DNA of 64,000 nt from Terasakiella sp033100395 (GTDB lineage Bacteria > Pseudomonadota > Alphaproteobacteria > Rhodospirillales > Terasakiellaceae). The DNA lies in the NCBI RefSeq assembly GCF_033100395.1, contig NZ_JAWLVJ010000019.1:1-64000 (forward strand). The letters are read 5' to 3'. The position numbers and the translations under genes were made by a program. The notes under the pieces were generated by a model. It worked only from the letters and a program-made list of their open reading frames with translations, was not told where the DNA came from and searched no databases. Below are positions 52,008 through 59,131 of the stretch, in pieces; positions within the stretch are counted from its first letter, which is position 1; each line of letters begins with the position of its first letter.

Positions 52008-53849
52008 ATGATGCGCATTCTCGGTATTTCCGCTTTTTATCACGATAGCGCTGCGGCCTTGCTTGTCGATGGCACCATTGTTGCCGCTGCACAGGAAGAA
52101 CGTTTCACGCGTAAGAAACATGATCCGGGCTTCCCGAAAAATGCTATTGAATATTGCCTGGAAGAGGCAGGCATTACCATGGCGGATGTGGATTTTGTTG
52201 CTTTCTATGACAAGCCGTTCCTGAAATTTGAACGCCTGCTGGAAACCTATCTGGCCTTTGCGCCAAGCGGGTTTCGCTCGTTCAAAACAGCCATCCCCGT
52301 TTGGATGAAGGAAAAGCTCTTCCAGAAAGACTTCCTGCGCAAGGAATTCAAGAAATACGATCCTGACTTTGACTGGATGAACAAGCTTCTGTTTGCAGAA
52401 CACCATCAAAGTCACGCAGCTTCTGCCTTTTATCCCAGCCCGTTCGAAGAAGCCGTTGTGCTGACCATGGATGGTGTGGGTGAATGGGCAACAACATCGG
52501 TTGCCATTGGCCGTGGCAACAAAATGGAGATGGTGAAGGAAATTCACTTCCCGCACTCGCTGGGTCTTCTCTATTCCGCTTTTACCTATTACACGGGTTT
52601 CCGGGTCAATTCCGGGGAATATAAAGTGATGGGTCTGGCCCCTTATGGGGAGCCTAAATATAAAGACCTGATCATGGAAAATATCATTGATGTGAAAGAG
52701 GATGGCTCTTTCCGTCTGGATATGTCCTATTTCAACTACTGTACCGGCCTGACCATGACGAACCAGAAGTTTGCAGATCTGTTTGGCAAACCTGTGCGCT
52801 CTCGTGACGGGGAAGACCTTGAACAGTTCCATATGGATATCGCGGCGTCCGTTCAGGCGGTCACCGAAGAAGTTGTCCTGCGTCTGACCAAGTCTTTGGC
52901 AGAAGAATACGGCATCAAGAACCTGTGTATGGCAGGCGGTGTGGCGCTGAACTGTGTGGCAAACGGTAAAGTCCTGCGCGACGGGGCGTTTGAAAATGTC
53001 TGGGTTCAGCCGGCCGCCGGGGATGCAGGTGGCGCATTGGGTGCGGCTATGACCGCACATTTCCACCATAAAGGCGGCGCGCGTGTTGCCGATACGGGTA
53101 AAGACTTTATGCGCGGATCATATCTGGGTCCGGTGTATGAGCAAAAAGATATTGAAAAACGCCTGACTGAGGCAGGTGCGGTGTTTGAAGTTATGTCTGA
53201 TGAAGACACAATTTCTGCCACTGCAGATGCCATGGCTGCTGAACGTGCCATTGGCTGGATGCAAGGACGTATGGAATTTGGCCCGCGTGCGCTTGGTGGT
53301 CGATCCATCATTGCCGATCCTCGCTCACCAAAAATGCAGAAGACCTTGAACCTGAAGGTAAAATATCGTGAATCTTTCCGTCCGTTTGCGCCATCAGTGT
53401 TGGCAGAAGATGTGTCAGACTGGTTCCAGCTGGAAGGCGAAAGTCCATATATGCTGATGGTGGCGGATGTCCATAAGGACAAGCAAAAAGAAATGACGGC
53501 GGAACAGGAAGCCCTGTTTGGGATCGAAAAGCTGAACGTGCCACGTTCTGACATTCCGGCGGTAACTCACGTTGATTATTCTGCACGTATTCAGACCATT
53601 CATACCGATACCAACCCACGTTTCCATGCGGTTGTGTCTGCCTTTAAGGAACGCACAGGCTGCCCGGTGTCGGTGAACACCAGCTTTAACGTGCGCGGTG
53701 AACCAATCGTCAATACCCCGGAAGATGCGTTCCGCTGTTTTATGGGGACCGAGCTTGACAACCTGGTGGTTGGCAATTGTTTCCTGAAAAAAGAAGATCA
53801 GGACGAAAAGCTCAAGCTCGATTATAAAAATGCGTTTGAATTGGATTAA
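52008..53849 (+). CDS. O-carbamoyltransferase (NodU/CmcH/TobZ family)
   Basis: A 613-residue enzyme that moves the carbamoyl group of carbamoyl phosphate through a carbamoyl-adenylate onto a hydroxyl. The N-terminal Kae1-like domain has GISAFYHDSAA near residue 5, EERFTRKKHD near 33 and EHHQSHAASAF near 128. The C-terminal domain has GRMEFGPRALGGRS near 420 and NTSFNVRGEP near 553. It probably carbamoylates a sugar in this glycan, as NodU does on Nod factors. The ATG at 52008 is followed directly by a second ATG; AGGA lies upstream. It overlaps the NUDIX gene by one base. Confidence 0.92.
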   Translation: MMRILGISAFYHDSAAALLVDGTIVAAAQEERFTRKKHDPGFPKNAIEYCLEEAGITMADVDFVAFYDKPFLKFERLLETYLAFAPSGFRSFKTAIPVWMKEKLFQKDFLRKEFKKYDPDFDWMNKLLFAEHHQSHAASAFYPSPFEEAVVLTMDGVGEWATTSVAIGRGNKMEMVKEIHFPHSLGLLYSAFTYYTGFRVNSGEYKVMGLAPYGEPKYKDLIMENIIDVKEDGSFRLDMSYFNYCTGLTMTNQKFADLFGKPVRSRDGEDLEQFHMDIAASVQAVTEEVVLRLTKSLAEEYGIKNLCMAGGVALNCVANGKVLRDGAFENVWVQPAAGDAGGALGAAMTAHFHHKGGARVADTGKDFMRGSYLGPVYEQKDIEKRLTEAGAVFEVMSDEDTISATADAMAAERAIGWMQGRMEFGPRALGGRSIIADPRSPKMQKTLNLKVKYRESFRPFAPSVLAEDVSDWFQLEGESPYMLMVADVHKDKQKEMTAEQEALFGIEKLNVPRSDIPAVTHVDYSARIQTIHTDTNPRFHAVVSAFKERTGCPVSVNTSFNVRGEPIVNTPEDAFRCFMGTELDNLVVGNCFLKKEDQDEKLKLDYKNAFELD

Positions 53850-54304
53850 TGGTCAATTCGTTTCTGGATAAATCATCTTTGAAAATGGGTGATGCGGTTG
53901 CCCTTATTCTTCTGACTGAAGACGGAGAATATGTGTTGCAGCATCGTGATGATATTGAAGGTATCTGGTATCCCAACAAATGGGGCTGCTTTGGTGGTGG
54001 TGTCGATGAAGGTGAGACACCGCAACAGGCGCTGGAACGGGAAGTCAGGGAAGAAATCGGTTTTGTACCGAAAAAAATGACACCCTTTTGCAGCCTTGAT
54101 TTTGATTTAAGTGATGCGGGAGAACGTATCTATTATCGTAGATATTACACAGCAACATTAAATGCAGAAGAATTTCGTCAAATACAATTGGGTGAAGGAC
54201 GTGCATTTGCGAGCTTTCAGCCAGAAAAACTGGATCAGGATGTGTCATTGACGCCGTATGACAGCTTCGCACTCTTGCTGCATTACAAAAAATCTGGACA
54301 CTAA
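53849..54304 (+). CDS. NUDIX hydrolase
   Basis: A 151-residue NUDIX pyrophosphohydrolase. The NUDIX box fits Gly-x5-Glu-x7-Arg-Glu-Val-x-Glu-Glu-x-Gly (GGVDEGETPQQ to REEIGF, about residues 50-72). It overlaps the carbamoyltransferase stop by one base, so it belongs to the same transcript. The substrate is unknown; a nucleotide sugar or a nucleotide by-product is possible. It is the last gene of the glycan locus, and an 80-base AT-rich gap separates it from gpsA. Confidence 0.88.
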   Translation: MVNSFLDKSSLKMGDAVALILLTEDGEYVLQHRDDIEGIWYPNKWGCFGGGVDEGETPQQALEREVREEIGFVPKKMTPFCSLDFDLSDAGERIYYRRYYTATLNAEEFRQIQLGEGRAFASFQPEKLDQDVSLTPYDSFALLLHYKKSGH

Positions 54305-54383
54305 AGACGTAATGTTCCAATTTGTCGGTCAAACATTCTTAAATCGATAGTTCTTTAATAAATAACGTTCAAACAGGAAATCT

Positions 54384-55373
54384 ATGGCAAAAGTTGGTGT
54401 GATCGGTGCAGGGGCGTGGGGGACGGCTCTCGCTTGTGCGGCTCAGCGTGCGGGGAATGACGTTCTTATTCAGGCCCATGAACCCGAAGTCGCCGAGGCG
54501 ATCAACCGCAGCCATTCCAACCCGATTTATCTGCCCAATACAAGTCTGGATGCCAATATCAAGGCGACAGCTGACCTTGTCGATCTTTCTGACAGTGATG
54601 TGATCTTGATGGTTGCACCTGCCCAGTTTGTGCGCGCAACAGCCAAACAGCTTAAGTCTGTGATCAAGGTGGGCACACCGCTTTTGATCTGCGCCAAAGG
54701 GATTGAACTGGACAGCGGCAAGATCATGAGCGAGATTTTGGATGAAGAACTGCCCGATGTTGAAATCGGCATTCTGTCCGGCCCGACCTTTGCCAGTGAA
54801 GTTGCCAATGCGTTGCCCTCTGCCTGTACTCTTGCGATGGAAAGTATGGAACGGGCCATGGTGGTGGGTAAACTTGTCGGGTCCAACCGTTTTCGTATCT
54901 ACGCCAGTGATGATGTGGTCGGCGCGCAAATTGGTGGGGCAGTGAAGAACGTTTTGGCCATTGCAAGTGGCATGGTGTCGGGCAAAGGTTTTGGTGATAA
55001 TGCACGCGCGGCCCTGATTACCCGCGGGATTTCAGAACTGGCCCGTTTGGGTGTGGCCAAGGGTGCGAAATCAGAAACATTGATGGGATTATCCGGGATG
55101 GGCGATTTGACGCTGACCTGCAATTCCATGCAATCACGAAATTTCTCCCTCGGGGTGGCTTTGGGCCAGGGGGAAAAGCTGGATGATATCCTGAAGGTAC
55201 GTAAAGCCGTGACCGAAGGGGTTTATACAGCACGTTCTGTCTGTAAACTGGCAGAAACACTTGGTGTGGAAATGCCGATCTGTATCGCTGTGAACAAAAT
55301 TTTAAACGAGGGAGCTGACATCAATCAGGTGGTTGATAACCTGCTGGCCCGTCCATTTAAGGAAGAACTCTGA
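54384..55373 (+). CDS. gpsA: Glycerol-3-phosphate dehydrogenase [NAD(P)+]
   Basis: A 329-residue GpsA, which makes sn-glycerol-3-phosphate from dihydroxyacetone phosphate for phospholipids. The N-terminal GAGAWGTALA is at residues 8-17, CAKGIE near 105, the catalytic Lys of GGAVKNVLAI near 187 and NARAALITRG near 250. The length is normal. The ATG lies about 80 bases after the NUDIX gene, with AGGAAATCT upstream. The stop overlaps the start of the YciI gene (TGATG). It is the first clear housekeeping gene to the right of the glycan locus. Confidence 0.96.
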   Translation: MAKVGVIGAGAWGTALACAAQRAGNDVLIQAHEPEVAEAINRSHSNPIYLPNTSLDANIKATADLVDLSDSDVILMVAPAQFVRATAKQLKSVIKVGTPLLICAKGIELDSGKIMSEILDEELPDVEIGILSGPTFASEVANALPSACTLAMESMERAMVVGKLVGSNRFRIYASDDVVGAQIGGAVKNVLAIASGMVSGKGFGDNARAALITRGISELARLGVAKGAKSETLMGLSGMGDLTLTCNSMQSRNFSLGVALGQGEKLDDILKVRKAVTEGVYTARSVCKLAETLGVEMPICIAVNKILNEGADINQVVDNLLARPFKEEL

Positions 55374-55654
55374 TGCTTTATGTCATTAAATGCGTTGATA
55401 AGCCCGATCACCTCCAGGTGCGCCTGGACAACCGCCCCGCCCATGTGGATTACCTGAAATCTTACGGTGAAAAACTCTTTGCGGCAGGTCCGACCCTGGC
55501 GGAAGAAGATGACAATATGAATGGTTCTGTTGTGATCCTTGACCTGGAAAATTTGGCTGAAGCGCAGGATTTCTGTGATAACGATCCTTACGCCAAAGCA
55601 GGTCTGTTTGAATCTGTGAGCATTTCCAAATGGAAGAAAGTGCTGCCTGCATAA
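55373..55654 (+). CDS. YciI-family protein
   Basis: A 93-residue ferredoxin-like-fold protein of the YciI family. It has the HVDYLKS segment near residue 22 (conserved His), LAEEDDNM near 42, and FCDNDPYAKAGLF near 66 with the conserved Asp/Pro/Tyr. It is translationally coupled to gpsA through TGATG. The biochemical role of the family is poorly known. The gpsA-yciI-EVE order is common in alphaproteobacteria, from memory. Confidence 0.9.
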   Translation: MLYVIKCVDKPDHLQVRLDNRPAHVDYLKSYGEKLFAAGPTLAEEDDNMNGSVVILDLENLAEAQDFCDNDPYAKAGLFESVSISKWKKVLPA

Positions 55655-55658
55655 CAAA

Positions 55659-55750
55659 ATTGTCATCCCGCACTTGTTGCGGGACAATCTTTGGAAGGAA
55701 GGCAAATTTGCACAACAGGTTGTCCCGGAATAAATCCGGGATGACAGGTA
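55659..55750. repeat. REP-like composite palindromic element
   Basis: Non-coding DNA between the YciI and EVE genes. Two hairpins are seen: CCCGCA with TGCGGG (about 55,667-55,683) and TCCCGGA with TCCGGGA (about 55,723-55,742). The outer arms TGTCATCCCG (55,661-55,670) and CGGGATGACA (55,737-55,746) are perfect inverted repeats, and CGGGACAA / TTGTCCCG give an alternative pairing. Such GTCATCCCG elements are dispersed in many alphaproteobacterial genomes. It is not a typical terminator because it lacks a T run. Confidence 0.75.
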
Positions 55751-55766
55751 GGGGTGAAGCGGAAAA

Positions 55767-56180
55767 ATGAATTATTGGCTTGTTAAATCCGAACCCAACA
55801 GCTGGTCGTGGGACGATCAGGTGGCAAAGGGTGTGGAACATTGGGATGGCGTTCGCAATCACCAGGCCAGTAATTTCATGAAAGACATGGCTATTGGTGA
55901 TCGCGCCTTCTTTTATCATTCCGGTAAGGAAAAAGGCGTCGTTGGTGTGGTTGAAGTGGTCAAAGAGGCTTATCCGGATCATACCGATGAAAGTGGTCGT
56001 TTCGTCATGGTGGATTTTAAGGCACTGTATCCTTTTACTCGGATGGTCTCCTTAAAAGAGATCAAGGCGGAACCACGCCTCAGTGAGATCGCCTTGTTAA
56101 AACAGTCCCGGCTGTCGGTCATGCCGATCCCGGCCGAGGCCTGGAAAATTATTTGTGAAATGGGAGAGACAGACGCATGA
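55767..56180 (+). CDS. EVE-domain protein
   Basis: A 137-residue single EVE-domain protein (PUA-like fold, the thymocyte nuclear protein 1 type), thought to bind modified bases in nucleic acid. WLVKSEPNSWSW at residues 4-15, WDGVRNHQASN near 28 and FYHSGKEKG near 52 are hallmarks of the domain. The stop overlaps the start of the Rieske gene (ATGA). It is a free-standing conserved gene in this neighbourhood rather than part of a defence system. Confidence 0.92.
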   Translation: MNYWLVKSEPNSWSWDDQVAKGVEHWDGVRNHQASNFMKDMAIGDRAFFYHSGKEKGVVGVVEVVKEAYPDHTDESGRFVMVDFKALYPFTRMVSLKEIKAEPRLSEIALLKQSRLSVMPIPAEAWKIICEMGETDA

Positions 56181-56518
56181 GTGATCATCGCCTTTGCAAC
56201 ATCAACGATGTGGAAGAAGAAGACAGCAAAGAATTTGTCATTCCCAACGAAGAAAACGGCACCTCCGTCTTGGCTGTCAAAAAGGATGGCATCTTCGCCG
56301 TCTACAAAAATATCTGCCCGCATCTGGGTGTGCCGATGAACCTGGAACCGGACCGATTCTTGGATGTTGAAAAGAATTTTATCCTCTGTTCCACTCATGG
56401 CGCTCTATTTAAAATTGATGATGGGGAATGCGTTCACGGCCCTTGCCTGGGCAAATCCCTTACCCGGATACCGTTCGAGTTGCGCGGTGAAGAAGTCTTT
56501 GTAGCCAAGGACTTGTAA
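56177..56518 (+). CDS. Rieske [2Fe-2S] ferredoxin-like protein
   Basis: A 113-residue Rieske domain protein. The two cluster motifs are CPHLG (Cys-x-His, near residue 47) and CSTHG (Cys-x-x-His, near 74). Size and layout are those of small Rieske ferredoxins, such as those of NirD or dioxygenase systems. No oxygenase or reductase lies beside it. It is coupled to the EVE gene by a four-base overlap. The partner is unknown. Confidence 0.9.
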   Translation: MSDHRLCNINDVEEEDSKEFVIPNEENGTSVLAVKKDGIFAVYKNICPHLGVPMNLEPDRFLDVEKNFILCSTHGALFKIDDGECVHGPCLGKSLTRIPFELRGEEVFVAKDL

Positions 56519-56548
56519 GCCCTTTTAGACAGAGGGTTTTAGGGCTTA
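56516..56548 (+). terminator. Hairpin after the Rieske gene, possible terminator
   Basis: The perfect arms TAAGCCCT (56,516-56,523, including the stop codon) and AGGGCTTA (56,541-56,548) form a hairpin. There is no T run after it, so it may be a weak or Rho-assisted terminator or an mRNA-stabilising stem. Confidence 0.4.
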
Positions 56549-56753
56549 TCTGTACGTAGTAATTGGTATCACCTATTTTAAAATTTTGTTGCGTTTGCGA
56601 AGAGTGATTTATTCACTTGTTTCGTGTGAACTTTCTGACATAATCAGGCCTCAGTGCAGTGCGAAACAAAAAGCGATGCACAGGCACATAAGTTTAACCG
56701 AAGCACGAAAATACGTGCTCACAACTCGACACACCTAGGGAGATTCGCAAGAA
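56549..56753 (+). promoter_or_regulatory. Leader region of acs
   Basis: About 205 non-coding bases before acs. A perfect inverted repeat AGCACG-AAAATA-CGTGCT (56,702-56,719) lies about 34 bases before the ATG, and GGGAG precedes the start codon. The repeat could be an operator or a leader hairpin. No clear sigma-70 boxes could be chosen with confidence. Confidence 0.4.
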
Positions 56754-58688
56754 ATGTCCGACATTTATCCTGTCAATCCAGAAATTGCCGCTAAAGCCCA
56801 TGCAGATAACGACAAGTATCTGGAAATGTATAAACAGTCCGTTGATGATCCAGAAGCATTCTGGGGCGAACACGGCAAGCGAATCGATTGGTTCAAGCCA
56901 TATACGAAAGTTAAAAATTCCTCATTTGACGGCAACGTAGACATCAAATGGTACGAAGACGGTACCACAAACGTCGCGCACAACTGCCTGGATCGTCACC
57001 TCGAAAAGCGTGGTGATCAGGTTGCTATCATCTGGGAAGGCGACGACCCATCTGATTCTGAAAACATCACATATAAAGATCTTCACGAACGTGTGTGTAA
57101 GCTGGCAAATGCCATGAAAGCACAAGGCGTTGGCAAAGGTGACCGTGTAACACTTTACCTGCCAATGATCCCTGAAGCTGCTGTTGCGATGCTCGCTTGT
57201 GCGCGTATCGGTGCGATCCACGCAATTGTATTTGGTGGGTTCTCACCTGACGCCCTGGCTGACCGTATCAAAGGGTCTGGTTCCAAAATGGTAATCACAG
57301 CGGACGAAGGTCTGCGTGGTGGCCGTAAGGTTCCATTGAAAGCCAACGCTGACATCGCCATGGACCGCGAAGGCGTTGAGTCTTGTATCGTTGTAAAACG
57401 TACAGGCGGCGACATCGACATGAAAGACGGTCGTGACGTATGGTACGAAGAAGTAACGGGTGCAGCGTCTGCTGATTGCCCGGCTGAAGAAATGAACGCG
57501 GAAGACCCACTGTTCATTCTTTACACTTCTGGTTCTACAGGCATGCCAAAAGGTGTTCAGCACTGTACAGGTGGTTACCTCGTATATGCAGCTATGACAC
57601 ACCAGTACATCTTTGATTACCATGAAGGCGACATCTACTGGTGTACAGCTGACGTGGGTTGGGTAACCGGTCACTCCTACATCGTTTATGGTCCGCTGGC
57701 GAACGGCGCGACAACACTGATGTTTGAAGGTGTTCCAAACTATCCTTCCTTCTCCCGTTTCTGGGACGTTTGTGAAAAGCACAAAGTAAATATCTTCTAC
57801 ACGGCACCAACTGCGATCCGCTCGCTGATGCGTGAAGGTCCTGAGCATGTAGAAAAAGCTGATCTGTCCAGCTTGCGCGTTCTGGGTTCTGTAGGTGAAC
57901 CGATCAACCCTGAAGCCTGGAACTGGTACAACGAAGTTGTCGGTAAAGGTAAATGCCCAATCGTTGATACATGGTGGCAGACTGAAACTGGCGGGATCCT
58001 GATCTCACCACTGCCAGGTGCGACAGACCTGAAACCAGGTTCTGCAACACGTCCATTCTTCGGTGTTGAACCACAACTGGTTGACAATGACGGCAACGTT
58101 CTTGAAGGCGCAACAGACGGTAACCTGTGTATGACAACCTCCTGGCCTGGCATGATGCGTACATGTTTCGGTGATCACGAGCGTTTCATCCAGACGTACT
58201 TCTCTACATATGCTGGCAAGTACTTCACAGGTGACGGCGCACGTCGTGACGAAGACGGCTACTACTGGATCACAGGTCGTGTTGATGACGTGATCAACGT
58301 ATCCGGTCACCGTATGGGGACAGCTGAAGTCGAATCTGCACTGGTTGCGCACCCGAAAGTGGCAGAAGCCGCTGTTGTTGGTGCACCACACGACCTTAAA
58401 GGTCAGGGCATCTACGTTTACGTAACGCTGAACGCAGGTGAAGAACCATCTGATGATCTGAAGAAAGAGCTGGTCAAATGGGTTCGTGCCGAGATCGGCC
58501 CGATCGCTTCACCTGATTGGCTGCAGTGGGCACCAGGCCTGCCGAAAACACGTTCCGGTAAAATCATGCGCCGTATCCTGCGCAAGATCGCCGAAGACGA
58601 TTTCGGCTCCCTGGGTGATACATCCACACTGGCAGACCCAGGCGTTGTTGATGAACTGATCGACAACCGTCAGAACCGTCAGGACTAA
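56754..58688 (+). CDS. acs: Acetyl-CoA synthetase
   Basis: A 644-residue AMP-forming acetate:CoA ligase. The AMP-binding signature LYTSGSTGMPKG lies near residue 258, YWCTADVGWVTGH near 299, WWQTETGG near 407 and the C-terminal TRSGKIMRRILRK near 600. The last contains the Lys that is acetylated in known Acs enzymes. The length is normal. Codon use differs from the glycan genes (many GTA, ACA and CCA codons), as expected of a strongly expressed gene. It activates acetate for central metabolism and is followed by a terminator hairpin. Confidence 0.97.
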   Translation: MSDIYPVNPEIAAKAHADNDKYLEMYKQSVDDPEAFWGEHGKRIDWFKPYTKVKNSSFDGNVDIKWYEDGTTNVAHNCLDRHLEKRGDQVAIIWEGDDPSDSENITYKDLHERVCKLANAMKAQGVGKGDRVTLYLPMIPEAAVAMLACARIGAIHAIVFGGFSPDALADRIKGSGSKMVITADEGLRGGRKVPLKANADIAMDREGVESCIVVKRTGGDIDMKDGRDVWYEEVTGAASADCPAEEMNAEDPLFILYTSGSTGMPKGVQHCTGGYLVYAAMTHQYIFDYHEGDIYWCTADVGWVTGHSYIVYGPLANGATTLMFEGVPNYPSFSRFWDVCEKHKVNIFYTAPTAIRSLMREGPEHVEKADLSSLRVLGSVGEPINPEAWNWYNEVVGKGKCPIVDTWWQTETGGILISPLPGATDLKPGSATRPFFGVEPQLVDNDGNVLEGATDGNLCMTTSWPGMMRTCFGDHERFIQTYFSTYAGKYFTGDGARRDEDGYYWITGRVDDVINVSGHRMGTAEVESALVAHPKVAEAAVVGAPHDLKGQGIYVYVTLNAGEEPSDDLKKELVKWVRAEIGPIASPDWLQWAPGLPKTRSGKIMRRILRKIAEDDFGSLGDTSTLADPGVVDELIDNRQNRQD

Positions 58689-58722
58689 TTTTAGTCACTG
58701 ATCTAACGGTCTATTCTAAGTT

Positions 58723-58758
58723 AAAGACCTTCTCGCTTGCGGGCGTGGAGGTCTTTTT
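58723..58758 (+). terminator. Rho-independent terminator of acs
   Basis: AAAGACCT (58,723-58,730) pairs with AGGTCTTT (58,749-58,756) and is followed by further T residues. It lies about 35 bases after the acs stop. Confidence 0.7.
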
Positions 58759-58760
58759 CT

Positions 58761-59063
58761 TTGACGTAAATCGACTTAGGGTCAGGACCTACTAATTTAA
58801 TGCGTTTGGCAGAGATAAATTTCAAGGAGGATTAGGCATGGAAACCGCCGCAATGCATTTCATTGCAAGGGTTTCATAACGACAGCCTCCTTGAAATTTA
58901 TCCTGTCCCGAAGGGATTTGTCAAAAATGGCACAAATGCAGTGTCATAAACTTTTGCAAGTACATAAAGTACTTGCTGCAAGCCATTCCTTGCCTTGTGA
59001 CATTTTTGATAAACCAAACACAATAAATTAGTAGGTCCTGATCCTGAGTTTGATTCAAGTCAA
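58761..59063. repeat. MITE-like nested inverted repeat, possible structured RNA
   Basis: A roughly 300-base element fills most of the 443-base gap between acs and the histidine kinase. Its ends are imperfect inverted arms of about 39 bases (58,761-58,799 with 59,024-59,063), including 18 perfect pairs around AGGACCTACTAATTTA. Inside is a 17-base perfect stem GATAAATTTCAAGGAGG / CCTCCTTGAAATTTATC (58,814-58,830 with 58,886-58,902), which itself holds a smaller stem. A second stem TGTCAAAAATGGCACAA / TTGTGACATTTTTGAT (about 58,919-58,935 with 58,995-59,010) contains a CAAGTA/TACTTG hairpin. Several mismatches in the outer arms are of G-U type. The fold is cloverleaf-like. No coding capacity was seen. 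Confidence 0.8.
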
Positions 59064-59131
59064 TGGCTTTTGCACGGCATTGTATGTATAATAAGCAGAA
59101 TTAAAAAGCGGATTTCTGGGGGGAAGTCCTA

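Noticed and set aside
51993..53069. Long minus-strand frame of 358 codons
   Set aside because: It lies wholly inside the carbamoyltransferase gene in antisense, has no family features or ribosome site, and its composition is His/Gln/Cys-rich as expected for a shadow frame.
55659..55750. Considered as a CRISPR fragment or a terminator
   Set aside because: There are no regularly spaced direct repeats and no T run after a stem. The palindromic layout fits a REP-like element.
55767..56180. EVE-domain protein considered as part of an anti-phage restriction system
   Set aside because: It is a stand-alone EVE protein coupled to Rieske and gpsA-type housekeeping genes, with no nuclease or helicase partner.
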